Of a stretch of 58,147 bases of DNA, positions 23,560 through 36,129 are shown in pieces. Origin of the DNA: Rutstroemia sp. NJR-2017a BVV2 (Eukaryota; Ascomycota; Leotiomycetes; Helotiales; Rutstroemiaceae); contig NJPS01000063.1 of NCBI GenBank assembly GCA_002946415.1, forward strand, positions 1 through 58,147. The letters are read 5' to 3'. A program made the translations under genes and the position numbers. The notes below the pieces were generated by a model. The model did no database searches. It saw only the letters and a program-made list of their open reading frames with translations, and had not been told where the DNA came from. Position 1 is the stretch's first letter. Each line of letters begins with the position of its first letter.

Positions 23560-25860
23560 TTTTATTATATTTCTATTTCTCTATCTATCTCTTGATTATA
23601 GACCTCTCTATTATCGAAAATCTGTTTCTTAATCAATATATCTATCTTATTATTATTAAACTTCTCTAGCTCTATAATAGTAGTATTTGTATTATATAGT
23701 ATAGTAATCTCTTATAGCTCTGAGGTCTTAATATCTAAAAGCACTTCAAGATCCTTTTCTGATCTTGGACTATTTACTATATCTATAAAGGTTCTTAAAT
23801 ATATCTATTCCTTTTCCGTTCCAGCCTTATATATATCGCTATATTACCTAATTCTTTCTATATCCAGTTATATAGTTGAAAGATCAGATTCGATATATAA
23901 AGACTATTATTGAGGAGGATTTGTAGTAGAGAGATTCGAAGTACTAGATAAAATTGTAATATTTGAGAAAAGATATTATTATTCTTATTTATATATAAAA
24001 TAGTCAAGATTCGAAGATATATTTGAAAGAAGTATTTTCTCGAAAGTAAATAAGTCTCTTCTAATATTAGATATAAACTGTTTTGTCTTATTAAGAGTTC
24101 TTTAAAGTTATCCTCTTATATATATATTCTTAGATTCAAGGATTATAGAATATCGATAAAATAATTGTTATTATATTGGTAAGAGAAAAGGTTTTCGAAT
24201 ATATTATTATAGATAGAAATCGGAAGGAACTAATAATTATAAACTTTACTTTCTATAGTAAATTATATATTGATATAGAAAACTTATAGAATAAGAGAAC
24301 CTCCTAATATAAATATATATCGGTGATCTATTTGTAGATATTATAGATATTTATATATATATATATTTCAATATATAGCTATAAATATAAGATATAATAA
24401 ACTGAAAGAAAGCAATATTATATTGATACTATAAGGTATTCAATTATTGAGCTATAATATCTTAGATTCTAATATATTATATATTCTAGTAATTAAAGAG
24501 ATATTCGAAAGAGATATCTAAATTCAGTATATTTTTTTGCAATATCTACTTAAGCCTAGTATAATAGCCTTCAATAAGAGATATAGTGAAATAGCCAAAA
24601 TATTATATATTGTTTAATCAGAATATAACGATTTTCTCTTTCTAGTATAACTATATTTTGTCGATATATTCAACTATTTGAACTAGATAATTAATTTTGA
24701 ATTTAGCTAACCTTTCCTTATATTCCTATTTAGTTACCGAATATAAGAACTTATTCTAGTTATATAAGAAACTCTAAAAGAAGAAGTATTATATAGTGGT
24801 AACTTTATATTTAATAGATAATAAAAAGAATTTTTTAGTTTTAGCAATTATATTTATATTGATATACTAGTAATATAGAATATAGTATATTGATAGAAAG
24901 ATAATATCGATTATAATTATTAAAGTAAGTTCTTGATCTGTTACTATAATCTCTAATTCTAGAATTCCTTCTTTCACTATCACTTTTTATAATTATTATA
25001 TTATCTATATATAATTTTCCTTCTTTTTACCTAATATAAAGATAAGCTCTATCTATATTACTAAGTTATTCCTAGTTAAAGTATATATATTGAAGAGAGG
25101 TATATTATATCGATTTGTTTTATATATCGAATCGAGGAGAAAGATATATAGATTCTCTTTCTATAAAGTAACTAAGTTAGAATAGAAGAAAAGGAAAGAT
25201 TGAAATCGATTTATATAAAGGTTCGATTGGAAATAGAGATTGAAATTTCTTTCTTAAAGTAGATCCAGAAATTATTATATAAAAGTTTTATTTTTTAGCT
25301 TCTTCTTTTATAAATATATAGCTATATTGTAGATATCTCTAGATATAAAAGAGATATTAGGATACTAATATACAAGTATATTGAGAATAGTCTTTATAGT
25401 TATATTATTCTTTAATATACTCTCAATTAGAGCTTGTTATATAGAAATAATAATCTTCAGTTATATAGAAGTATTTGCTAAAAGAGAAATATATAACTTA
25501 TAGTTATAATATAGAATCTTTTCAGTTAAAATCTATTTAGATATCGAGAAATTCTTCTTTTCTTTATTCTATTCTTGGATTATATAGTATATTTATAGAA
25601 GATAAAAGTATTTAGTTTTCTTCGTTTTTATATCTTTTCTTCTCTTCGATTTATATAAATCAGGATCCTGCTAATCTTTATATACCTTTATCTTATTATA
25701 GGTATATTTAATCTAACTATAATATTCAATAGGCTTCGTTCGTAGATCTAAATCTTTATATATCTTGCTCCAGTTATAGATAAGACTATATTGATCAATA
25801 TAGACTTTAAGAATATCGAAAATATCGAATATCTGATATAGAATAACTATACCAATTTAG
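23560..25860 (-). pseudogene. MULE transposase remnant
   Basis: Read on the minus strand, the catalytic domain contains LLDSIYKTNRYNIPLFNI at about 25139-25085, from the fungal MULE motif LLLDSTYKTNRYNMPL. The first catalytic Asp is at 25133-25131. The motif IIVTDQELTL follows at about 24945-24915, with the second Asp at 24938-24936. Upstream (about 25860-25460) is the poorly preserved N-terminal region, where this family usually carries a FAR1/WRKY-type DNA-binding domain. The C-terminal region reads NSPRSEKDLEVLLDIKTSEL near 23750. Several stops, all TAA/TAG type in the stretches I read. Cut-and-paste transposition is the family function; this copy is dead. Confidence 0.85.
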
Positions 25861-25992
25861 ATCTCAAAGGTATCTATTATAAAGTATCAAAAAAAAGTAT
25901 ATCCTTAATTATTATCTTGTATTTACTAATTATAATATACTTATTTTCAATTGAATAACAAAATTATATAAGTATTATATAGAAAATAATCG

Positions 25993-26065
25993 AACCTCCG
26001 ATATATAGTATATAATATAAAGTATCGGTTGGATAGTAAAAAGTATTAATTGATTAGTAAAACTC
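25993..26065 (-). repeat. MULE terminal inverted repeat, right
   Basis: 73 bp, partner of 23345-23417. The inner limit on both sides is the shared ATATATCGGAGGT. Confidence 0.92.
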
Positions 26066-26074
26066 TAAATATAT

Positions 26075-27477
26075 ATTAATATAGTTTAATAAAAAAGAAA
26101 TAGTTATTATAGTAGTCCAAGTTAGTTTAAAAATATATAACTTTATAAGATACTATAGAATAGTTTTTGCTATAATATATAACTTAGATATAATAGATAA
26201 TATATAGAATAAAGTTAAGAATTCGAAATTACTATAATTATAAAAAAGTAATAAAAGTTATAATATACTAACTAAATTCTAGATAGTAATAATAATAATT
26301 ATAATAATCTAATTATATAATTTAGATATAATCTATTTATTATATTAATATTAACTTCTAAATTTATATATAATATCGAAGATATAAATAGTATATTAGC
26401 TAATATATTTCTATCAGTTTTTATAATTATAATTATATTTAATATACTAATTATAATATTAATAAGATAAATTCTTTTTCTAAATACTTTTGACTTAGAT
26501 AATATATTCTTTATAGATATTATATAGTTCGGATAACTAATAATAACTTTATAAGATATAGTAATTATAATAATAATAGATTATAATAAAGATAACTAAT
26601 TTGTTCTTTATAATAGATATAAATATAAAACTTATAATTAGCTAATTTATATCTTTATCCTTTATATAATAGATACTAGATATAAAACTAATTAATATTT
26701 TTCAGTTATATAAAACTTCTTGATATATATTTAGTATAGTAACTTGATATTCGATCTAGAGATATTTAGCTAATAGAAATCTAAATTCTTAAATAAAGTT
26801 ATCTATATCCGATATTATATAATAACCAAGTTATCTAATAATAATAATAAAATAAAGATATTATTAAGAAAGAAAATATTATTGATTATATTAATCAAAT
26901 CGCAAAAAGAAAAAGATATCAATAAAAATATAGAAGATAAAGATAATATAAATATATTAAATAATATATTAATATAGTATATACTAGTTATCAAGAAAGT
27001 TAAGATATTTAATCTCTTTAATAAATCTAAGAAGGTTTAAAAGAAGTTTCCAAAAATTAAGAAAACTAAGGTTATTAATATTATTATATTTATTTTATAA
27101 CTTTATATTCACTATATAGTAATATAAAAATATATTATTAATATCACCAATATCTAATTAATAGTTAGAATATATATTATAAATCTAAGAAATTATTTCG
27201 AAGAAAGAAATATATCTATAAAAAAGTAATTACTTAATATATATAATAATCTTGATAAGAATTTGAGAAATCTAAAGAGATCTTTTATTATCGATATAAT
27301 AGCCAAAAACGAAATCGAAAATATAATAAAGATAAATAAACTACTAGATATTATCAATATCAAATATCTAGATATAATAATATTTATAAAAATCTATATC
27401 GACTTTGATATAAATTTCGATAGTTTAATTTACTTTCGTATTTATAATATAGAAATAGTGAAGAAAGTAAACTAAAA
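26075..27477 (+). pseudogene. Unrecognised reading frame before the Gypsy I 3' LTR
   Basis: One frame (positions 26075, 26078 and so on) can be followed for about 467 codons with only TAA/TAG interruptions and no TGA, ending at the stop 27475-27477. The last stretch, 27263-27475, is fully open. The readable parts look like a soluble, charged protein: SNNNNKIKILLRKK, NIEDKDN, KKFPKIKKTK, and an acidic C-terminus with YIDFDINFDSLIYFRIYNIE. I do not recognise it. It lies on the strand of Gypsy I, between the chromodomain end and the 3' LTR, interrupted upstream by the MULE. It could be a third ORF of the Gypsy element, or a captured or older gene. The absence of TGA is weak evidence in DNA this depleted of TG. 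Confidence 0.45.
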
Positions 27478-27605
27478 AAATAAAAATAAAGAAAATAGTA
27501 TTAATATATATACTAAATAATAATAGTAAGATATAATCGAGAAGATATTAGTATTTTATTAGATAATTTACCGAGAATACTAATACTTTTTAGAAGAAAA
27601 GATAA

Positions 27606-27739
27606 TTGATATAATAAATATAATTAGTAAATAGTAATATTAATATTATCTTTAGTATATAAGATATTTATATTATAACTTAATTAGCTTCAATCAATTA
27701 GTTTTCTTTTTATTATTATATTTTGATAAATCTACTAAT
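27606..27739 (+). repeat. 134-bp LTR, probable 3' LTR of Gypsy I
   Basis: Colinear with 34040-34173 over 134 bp with no gap, differing mostly by transitions. It starts TTGATATA and is preceded by a purine-rich tract, as a 3' LTR should be. It is separated from the second copy by LINE H and about 450 bp. Confidence 0.7.
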
Positions 27740-27789
27740 ATTCTTAGATATTTTCATTTCTACTTCTTTAGTAATAGAAGAAAAAACAC

Positions 27790-29520
27790 TCGAAAAAACA
27801 ATACCGAATTCAAAAACATTAATACTGATATTAAATCTGATTATATATACTTCTGTAGATCGAACCTATTAGCCTACTTAGTAATATACTTACTATTTGT
27901 CGAGATATTATCATTGTAGTCAAAATAGCGGATTTGAGAGTTGAAATCTCTCAAAATCCTATCCAAATCGAATCCTCTTTAACCTCAATCTATCAATATA
28001 TCTCCGAACCTACTAGTAGTTTTATTATTCGATTCTCTCTTTCTATTAATATCAATACTAAGATAGATAATAGCCTAAGATTACTAACTACTTCGATTTT
28101 CAACCTAAATTTGGATATATCTAACCTAAATGAGATTTTCAATTCGGATTTATTTAATACTATTACGAATACTATTACTAGATCTAGTAGAAATACTTAT
28201 CTCTTCCTAAATAAATTAATTTCTTTACTTTTTCCAAATCAAGCAAAACTATTTATTTCTCTATTATTGAATCTACTACTCCGGATCTGGCTAATACTAA
28301 GATTCTCTAGATATATAACTTACTAGTAAAAGTATATTCGTCTACTAAATCATATAATAAACAAATTCAAATCCTCGATTTAATTGAGATATTTAGAGAA
28401 TATATCGAATCAGGAAAGTTATAAAAGATTACAAATTAGCTAGTCTCTTAAGTTAATAACTTGGAATATACTATTCGAAAAATCGAAGCTAAGACCAAAG
28501 CAGCTAGCGCCGCTAATAATACTAATATTTCGATTCTCAAAAATCCTTTTATTCAGACTAATTCAATTAACTCAATTATTTCTAGTACTACCTCGGCTAC
28601 TTTGATAGTTAATTTATTTCCTGGACTTACTTTTACCTTAGTAGTACTAGTAAGTACTAATAATACTTCTGGAAACTGGACTATAATCAAAAAAGCTTTG
28701 AAAAATATAAAAGTTCAAAATCGATTAATTCTAATTTGAGAATCTGAAATCCTCTTTTCGGTATTAGTATTTCGAAATATTATTAATAAAGCCTTTTTAG
28801 ATAAAAGTATTAAAGAGCTAATAATCTCTTTTATTACTAGTATTAGTAATAAGAAGAATCTAGTAGTTACTAATATTAATTCTTTTACTTCTGATTTTCT
28901 AATCGAAAAAAGAACTATTTGGGAGTATTTAATTACTTTTAAATTAATAATTAAAGATGAACTTTAGTATAAAGTAGTTCTCTATAGAATTCCCATTTTG
29001 GACTTCAATATACTTTATAGAATAAAGCTAGTTTTGGATAAACTAAAGACTTTTAATTCTAATCTGAATTTAAAACTTATTAGTATCTCTTATTAGTTAT
29101 CTTTAACAGAAAATCGAGCTATTAAGTAAGCTAGATCAGTAGTAGTCTTGTTTGCTACTAAAGCAGAAACCGAAAGATATATTAGAAACCGGATTTGGAT
29201 AATTAGAATTAATATTAAAACTGAAAAACTCCTAATTATTTCTAGATCTATCTAGTATACTAAATACTAAGGATTTGGATATTTGGTAAAATTTTGTTGA
29301 AAAGAAGTTAAATATAGTCTTTATAGCGAACTCTATACTATATAATAGTACTACTATTCAATTTGCAAACAAAATAGTTAGAAATATTCTTATTTAGTTC
29401 CAAAATATACTAATTACAAAAATAATTATATTTCCACTTTAAAAGAATATAAAATTTATAAAGCTATTAAAAGAATTAACTTATAATTAGTACTAGTACC
29501 TAGATTATCTAAATAAATCT
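27790..29520 (+). pseudogene. LINE H ORF1 remnant
   Basis: Same protein as in E and G. The start position reads ACA. Two long open pieces remain, 27934-28326 and 28461-28739; the latter includes NNTSGNWTIIKKALKN. The zinc-knuckle array is at about 29255-29450, again with Cys replaced by Tyr (YTKY*GFGYLVKFC). Stops fall at Gln/Trp positions. Confidence 0.8.
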
Positions 29521-29599
29521 TAACCGAAGTTCAGCTAAACTGAATTAATACTATAATTAGCTATTAAGCTAAAAATCGATTTAATTTTAGTTTAAGAAT

Positions 29600-32500
29600 C
29601 TTAGATTATAACTGAAAATTTAAATTACTCAAATAGTTGATCGATTTCTTATAATAATTTTAATTAAATCTTTCTAATTACTTTGGGATTTAAATCTCGA
29701 ATATTTATTTATATCTTGAAGGTCTATATATCTAGTATTATATTAGCTTTTTCGAATCTAGATTTTGATCTGTTAATCTTATTAGTAACCGAAGAAAACA
29801 ATACTTTCAAGCTAGTTAATCTTTATAATGAAAATAGCTAAATCGAGAGAATTTCGATTAAAATAATAAAAAGGAGTTTACTATCTAGAACTATTTCGGC
29901 TAATTCAATAATTTTAGATAATTTTAATCTTTATCATCCTTAGTAAAACCCAAATAACCAAAGTAGTCAAGCTAATACTAAACTAGTTAGTTAGATAAAA
30001 GAACAAAACTTAGAACTAATTAATAAACCCGAGATTATTATATTTTTCAGAGATATTAGCAAATCAGTTTTGGATCTTATATTAACTATACAAATATTAA
30101 CTAGATATATTGATAACTAGCAAGTACTAGCTAACTTGGGATCTAATTATTTACTAATTTTATTTACTTTGAAAGGAAAAAGAGAGCTAGTACCTCTAAA
30201 TAGACTAAAAGTAGCTAGTACTTATTTTAATACTAAATTAGCAAATTAGAAACTATTTTCAGATTATTTAATCAAAATTATAAAAAAATCGATTATTCTA
30301 GCTAGTCCTTCTTCTAATTTCACTTAGCTAGACCTGAAATTAGACGAGGTTGTATAAAATTATCTAGAATCAATTAGTTCGGAATTATCTTTATTAGTTT
30401 AGCTAGTAGCTAGTAAAGCTATTCCTAAGACTAAACCTAATTTAAAAGTAAAATCTTGGTGAACTCCAAAGTTAAAAGAACTAAAGAAATCGATACTACT
30501 AGTTTAGAGAAAATTCAAAATCCAAAATAGCTAAGTTAGTTAAGGTTTTCATTAAGAATAATACCAATTAGCTCGAAATCAATATTTTTTGAAGATAAAA
30601 TTAGCTAAAAAGGATTATTGGAATGTTTTTCTTAAAAATAATGATTCTAAATTAATATTTAAAGTTTTTAGCTATATTAAATCCTATTCGAATCGATCTC
30701 TTCTAGTAATTTTAAATAAAACTAGTTTAAAAAGAAAGAAACTATTTTGAGAACTACTCTCTTTCCCCAACTTTCTAGTTCGACTAGTTCTAATTGGGAA
30801 AGGTATAAAACAATAAATTGGAGTTAGTCTAAGCTAGCTAGTACCAAATTAGTACTAGTCTACTTAACTAAAATCAAGAGGAAAATACTAGAACCTAATA
30901 GAATTATTTAAGAAATTATCAATAAAGCTTATTTAGCTATTTCTGAGATATTTTATAAGGTTTTTGTTTATCTAATCGACTTTGGATATTATCTCCGATA
31001 CTGGAGATAAGTAATTAGAACTATTCTCAAAAAACTAATTAAATCTAACTATTCAGTTCCAAAAATTTATAAAATAATCTCACTTCTTAACTATTTAGAT
31101 AAAATAAGTAAAAGAATACTAGTAAAAAAACTAGGTTATTTAACCGAAACAACTAGCTTGTTATACAATTCTCAAATTAGTAGAAGACTTAAAAAATTAG
31201 CTATCGATACCGGATTACTATTAGCAAATAAAGTTCAAGAAAATTATTTAAAAGGATATAAAACATCGATTTTATTTTTAGATATTAAAGGAGCTTTCGA
31301 TTATATCTCAAAAAACCAGTTATTAGCTATTCTAAAAAGATTAAAACTACTAATTAGTTTAATTATTTAAGTTAGTTACTTTTTGGAATACCGACTACTT
31401 CGTTTAAGTTTTGATAACTAAATCAAGTAATTCCAACCTATTTCAACTAGTATCTCCTAAAGTAGTTCAATTTCACTAATTCTCTTTTTAATTTATATTA
31501 AAAAGCTTTTTCCATCGATTTCTACTTTAATCTGGTTATATATAGATAATATCGCGCTAGCTACTAGTTCAACTAGTTTTAAAAAGAATTGCAAGATCCT
31601 AGAAAAAGAAGCTAGCAAGCTATATATCTTGAGAGAAGCTAGTAGTATTAAATTCGATTTAGTAAAAACAGAACTAATTTACTTTTTCGGGAGTAAATAA
31701 GAAACTATTGAAACTAATTCGATTAATTTACCGAATAATCAATCAATACAACTCTCAAAAGTAGTGAAATAGCTAAATATCTAGTTTGATAATACTTTAA
31801 ATTTTAACTAATATATCTCAACTAGAATTAGTTAAGCTAAATCAGCTTTTTTGAGAGTTAATCGACTAACTAATACCGAAAATAGATTTTCATCTTTTGT
31901 AATATATCAGTTATATATCGTTTATATTACCAATATCTCAGATTATAAGTCCCTTATATAGTGGAAAGAATAAACTAAATTTAAAATTCAATTCCAATAT
32001 TTATAAAATTTAGCTCTTCGGAAAATCCTTGAGATATTTAGAATTAGTCTAATAGTTCTTATAGAAGTAGAAACTATACTAGCATTCTTCTAGATTTACC
32101 TAAATACCGCTAGCTATCAATATATATTTAGAACTCTCAAAATAGCTGAAAATTATCTAATTTTCAAAGAAATTTAGACTAAATCGAAGGCTAATAATCA
32201 GTTCCAGGATTATTCAGTATCAACCTAAAAAGAACTAGTTAAAATAATCTAAATAAAGCGAATTAGATATTCAATATACTTATTAATCTATTTTCAGTAT
32301 TTAGAATTAATTAGTTTTTTTAAATTTCTATCTTAGGTAACTATTCTTTATTTGGTTGAAATTAGTAAGCTATTTAAAGAATTAGAAGCTAAAAATCATA
32401 AAAACTCGGCTATTTTACTAGCTCCGAAGTAGTACTTAATCTATATAGATAAATCAGAACTAATAGATCAAAAAGGAATCGGAATCGATCTAGCTCTTTT

Positions 32501-33353
32501 TAACTCTAACTAGGAGCTAATTCAGGGATCTAGCTAGAATATTGAGACTAGTTAGCTAGTTTATAACAACGAACTAGCCGGAATAGCTAAAGGAATTAAA
32601 CTAGTAAACGAAATAATTCAAAAAGATCAAGAATTCATTATTTTCTCAGATAATCAAATTGTTTTATAAAGGTTAAAATCACTTAGTAATAAACCAGAAC
32701 AAAATCAAGTAATACTAGTATACGAAGCTAGCCAAGAAATAGTCAGAAAAGAAGTTAAAATCAAATTAGCTTGGGTTCCAAGCTATTTCGAGATACTAAG
32801 TAACGAAAAAGTAGATCTACTAATCAAATCAGAGACTAAAATGGATCTGGTAACTTAAATAACTAGTCTCAACTATTTAGGAGCTCAAATTAAGCAAATT
32901 AAAAATCAGGAATAATCAGAATCTCTTTTAAAAACTTTGGAAATTATATCGGAAGCTAGCTTGCTTAGCTCGACTAGTTATTTAAATATTTTTAAACCTA
33001 CTTCTCGAAATTGTATCCAAATCCCAAATTCGACTAAAAGAGTTACTATTAGTATCTTCTTCTAGTTGAAAATCAGATACAGTTATTTAAAATCATATTT
33101 ATATTTATTAGAATATACTAGTACTAATAAATATATTTGTGGGGCAAAAGAGACTTCCGAATACTTATTTTTAAGTTATTCTTATTTTAGTCTAGCTCGG
33201 AGCAAGCTAAAAGATAAATTAGCTACAAATTATTTATCACTTCTATTTCTTCTTAATACTATCTCTGGAATCGAAGCTAGCATCGCTTATTTAAGCGAGA
33301 CAAAAATTTGTATCCGAAAATATCATCTAGCTCGAGAGCTAGTTGAGGATTAG
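29600..33353 (+). pseudogene. LINE H ORF2 remnant: endonuclease, RT, RNase H
   Basis: The endonuclease is at about 29690-30350 and, unlike in G, is not interrupted. The reverse transcriptase is at about 31020-32050: an open piece at 31158-31370 holds LDIKGAFDYISKNQLL (motif A, catalytic Asp intact), and the YxDD site at about 31536 reads YIDNIALATS, so the second Asp is lost. RNase H is at about 32440-32840 (LAWVPSYFEILSNEK). The C-terminal piece 33066-33353 is open and ends at the same stop as in G. This order is that of fungal Tad-like elements carrying RNase H. Confidence 0.87.
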
Positions 33354-33602
33354 ATTGGATATTTAAATTGGAATGATTTTATTTTCATTTTTATCAAATT
33401 GATATTTTCATTATTTTAGTTATTTTCATTTACTAGAACTAGTTCCTTACTATCTCTTAATACTATTTAATTTAAAAATGTATTTAAACACTATTTATAT
33501 TTAGCTGCTAACAGCCTTCAACCGCTAGCCGATCTACTATAATCTTAGACTCAAAAAGGTTGTTAAAATGATAAATCAATTAATCAATCAATTAGATATT
33601 TT

Positions 33603-34039
33603 ATTTTTATAATATTATTTCTTACAAAAATATATTGATAATTATAGATATTTTTTTATATTCAGAAATATAGATATCTAGATTTTACTTTATTATATAA
33701 TCTTTATATAATAATTCGATTTCACTAAATAGTAATTAGTTATTCTCTAAACTTAAGATTTTTAGATTCTTATTTAAATATATTATAATATTATTTTCTC
33801 TCTAATCTAGTATTATTCTAATGTTTATTATAATAATATAAAGTATTTATTTAAGTTTATAATAAATATTTTATTCTTCTTTCTTTCTTTATTATATCTA
33901 AATATCTTTTCTAATCTATAAAAAGTTATTATAATATATATTTTTATTTCAAAGAGAAAGAAAAAATAATATTTATAAAATATTTTTATTATATATTAAA
34001 GAATCTCGAATATTATATTTTTTTTAATTTCGATTAATA
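33603..34039. other. AT-rich stretch between LINE H and the J LTR
   Basis: No coding signal, repeat partner or structured motif that I can support. Before H inserted, this was contiguous with 27740-27754, making about 450 bp between the two 134-bp LTRs. Confidence 0.5.
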
Positions 34040-34173
34040 TTGATATAGTAAATATAATTAGTAAATAGTAATATCGATACTATTTCCAGTATATAAAGTA
34101 TTTATAATATAATTTAGTTAGTTTTAATCAATTAGCTTCCTTTTTATTATTATATCTTAACAAATCTATTAAT
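34040..34173 (+). repeat. 134-bp LTR, probable 5' LTR of Gypsy J
   Basis: Partner of 27606-27739. It lies upstream of a gag-like region on the same strand. After it comes TTAGTAGTAATATC, which could be a mutated primer-binding site beginning TTGGTAG, but I cannot assign a tRNA. Confidence 0.65.
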
Positions 34174-34679
34174 TAGTAGTAATATCTAGTATAAATAATT
34201 TTCTTTTTACTTCTAATTATTTTCTTTTATTTAGAGATATTAGATCTATTTTAGAATTAATCTAGATTCTCTAATTAGTTCTTTTGAATACTAGTATTAA
34301 TATTATCGATATATTATATTAATTATTTCTATAGTTAAATTACTTATATTAATTAAATAGTTATAATCTATTAATATAACCAGATCTGAAGTATTTATAT
34401 TTCGGTTAACTTCTACTTTAGCAAAACTAATAGTTTTCTAAATAGAATCAAGTTAGAAACTCTAATTATCTTATTTTCTTAATAAATATTTATTATTATT
34501 ATTATTATCTTCATTATCTCTTTTCTATTTTTGATATCTTCTCTTTACTATTATTATTATTTTTACAATTATTCTAAAAATCTAATATAACTATTTTAGT
34601 TTAAGAAATTATATTTCTTATTATCTCTATAATAAAAAATCTATAGTTTATAAATCGAACTCAAGAATTATAGTTTTTT

Positions 34680-35983
34680 ATTAATTCTAGATACTCTTTT
34701 ACAGAGATTATCGATTAGTAAATATAGAAGATAATCAAATTTTTACTAACTATAAAGATAATATCAATAAGATAATCTAGTTTAGATATCAATAAGTTAA
34801 TATTATCAGAAAAGAGATTTATTATAATTATCTACTGAATTTGTTTATAAAACCTTATTATAAATCTAGATTTCTTAATAAGTTAGATAATAAATAAGAT
34901 AGAGATTAGAAAAGTATTTAATAAATTTGTTATAAATTTATATTTTTAAAGAAGAATTATCTAGCTATTTTAAGAAATCAAACTCTAATAGAATATATTA
35001 GAACTATATTACTATTATCAATAATTCTGGTAAAACAATCTAGAGAATAATATTAGTTTATTAAATTTTTATTTCTTTTCTTTCTTATTGATATTAGAAA
35101 TAGTAATAATAATAAAGATTTAATCGAGATTATAACTTTAGATATATCTTTAATATAGATAGTTCTTTTAATAGAAATCGGTACTAATATTAATAATATT
35201 AACCAAATCGATCTATTTTTAAAAATATTATAGAATAATATTTTAATTACTATCTCTAAGATAAATAGTTATAAGAAAAGAGATATTATAATATTAGAAA
35301 AGAATAATAAAAGATCTTTCAGATTAGAAGAAGAAAATATAATATATATTATAAAGATAGTAATATAATAACTTCGATTAAGATAAATAAATTTATTTTC
35401 GAATACTCTATATCTAAAATTATTAATAGTAATAATAATATTTTAAGAAAACTTGAAGATAGATAATATTAAATATTTTAATTTATAAAGAAATAATTCT
35501 AAAGATATCAGAATTGTTATATTAGATAAAACTATTATATATATAGATATATTTGTTTTTATAACTTAATTATAATATCTATTATATATAGATTATATAA
35601 TAATAATATAGAAAGTATTTTCTAGTTATTTCAAAAACGAAATCTATATATAAATATTTATAGAACTTACCAATATAGAATAAGAACTATATATTATAAT
35701 AAAGATAGAAACTTTATATAAATTATTAGAAAATCATTTCCGAATTTATCTAGATATTATATTAGCAAACCTAATATCATTTAAATATATAATTAAGGAT
35801 ATATATAATAAGAAAACAATATAGAACTTTACTAATGCTATACTTTATAATATTAAAACTGCTAATTTTATAAGTAAATATAATTAGTTGATAATAATAT
35901 AGAACGAATTATTACCAGATTTCTAATTATATATTATATATTCTTAATCTACAATAATACTAGTTTAATTTATAAAGAATATA
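34680..35983 (+). pseudogene. Gypsy J gag remnant, first part
   Basis: A frame with TAA/TAG stops reads as a Q/N/Y-rich protein, for example SIF*LFQKRNLYINIYRTYQY near 35610-35680. Position (after the LTR, before protease/pol), strand and continuation across LINE K suggest gag; I see no diagnostic motif in this part. The leader 34174-34680 shows nothing I can name. Confidence 0.5.
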
Positions 35984-36129
35984 TTCAATTATTTTATTAT
36001 AACAATTCTCGCAATTTTCGAAATCGATTATAAACAGTAATTAATCCCAATATTAAACTTAAGAGCTTAGCAAACCTATAAGCTAACAAACTGTAGCTTG
36101 GTATAATACCAGTTACAGGAGTAGTAGTG

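Larger units (their letters stand above)
23345..26065 (-). mobile_element. Mutator-like DNA transposon (MULE)
   Basis: 2721 bp with 73-bp terminal inverted repeats (23345-23417 and 25993-26065), beginning G(G/A)GTTTTA and ending at CGGAGGT, and an 8-bp duplication TAAATATA at 23337-23344 and 26066-26073. Duplications of 8-11 bp are typical of MULEs. The interior reads as a MULE transposase on the minus strand. It is inserted in the 3' region of Gypsy I and is itself RIP-mutated, so it entered before RIP acted here. Confidence 0.9.
19345..27739 (+). mobile_element. Gypsy/chromovirus I, 5'-truncated, with MULE insert
   Basis: A Ty3/Gypsy element reading left to right: RT, RNase H, integrase, chromodomain, then about 2.1 kb of further sequence (MULE excluded), a purine-rich tract AGAAGAAAAGA at about 27592-27602, and a 134-bp LTR at 27606-27739. 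The pol part matches Gypsy J (55254-57951) closely from the first base after LINE G. The LTR matches J's 5' LTR (34040-34173). I infer that both belong to one element; the joining of pol to this LTR rests on the shared family and the purine tract. Confidence 0.7.
27755..33591 (+). mobile_element. LINE H (Tad-like), full length, mutated
   Basis: About 5.84 kb, flanked by TTAGATATTTT (27744-27754 and 33592-33602), with the match extendable to about 14 bp with one indel. It has both ORFs, a 3' UTR after 33353, the conserved stem, and a short AATC-type tail. It is the best-defined full-length copy of the family in the window. It lies between the two 134-bp Gypsy LTRs. Confidence 0.93.

Noticed and set aside
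27606..34173. CRISPR-like or satellite array from the 134-bp repeats
   Set aside because: Only two copies, large and unequal spacing, LTR-like context.
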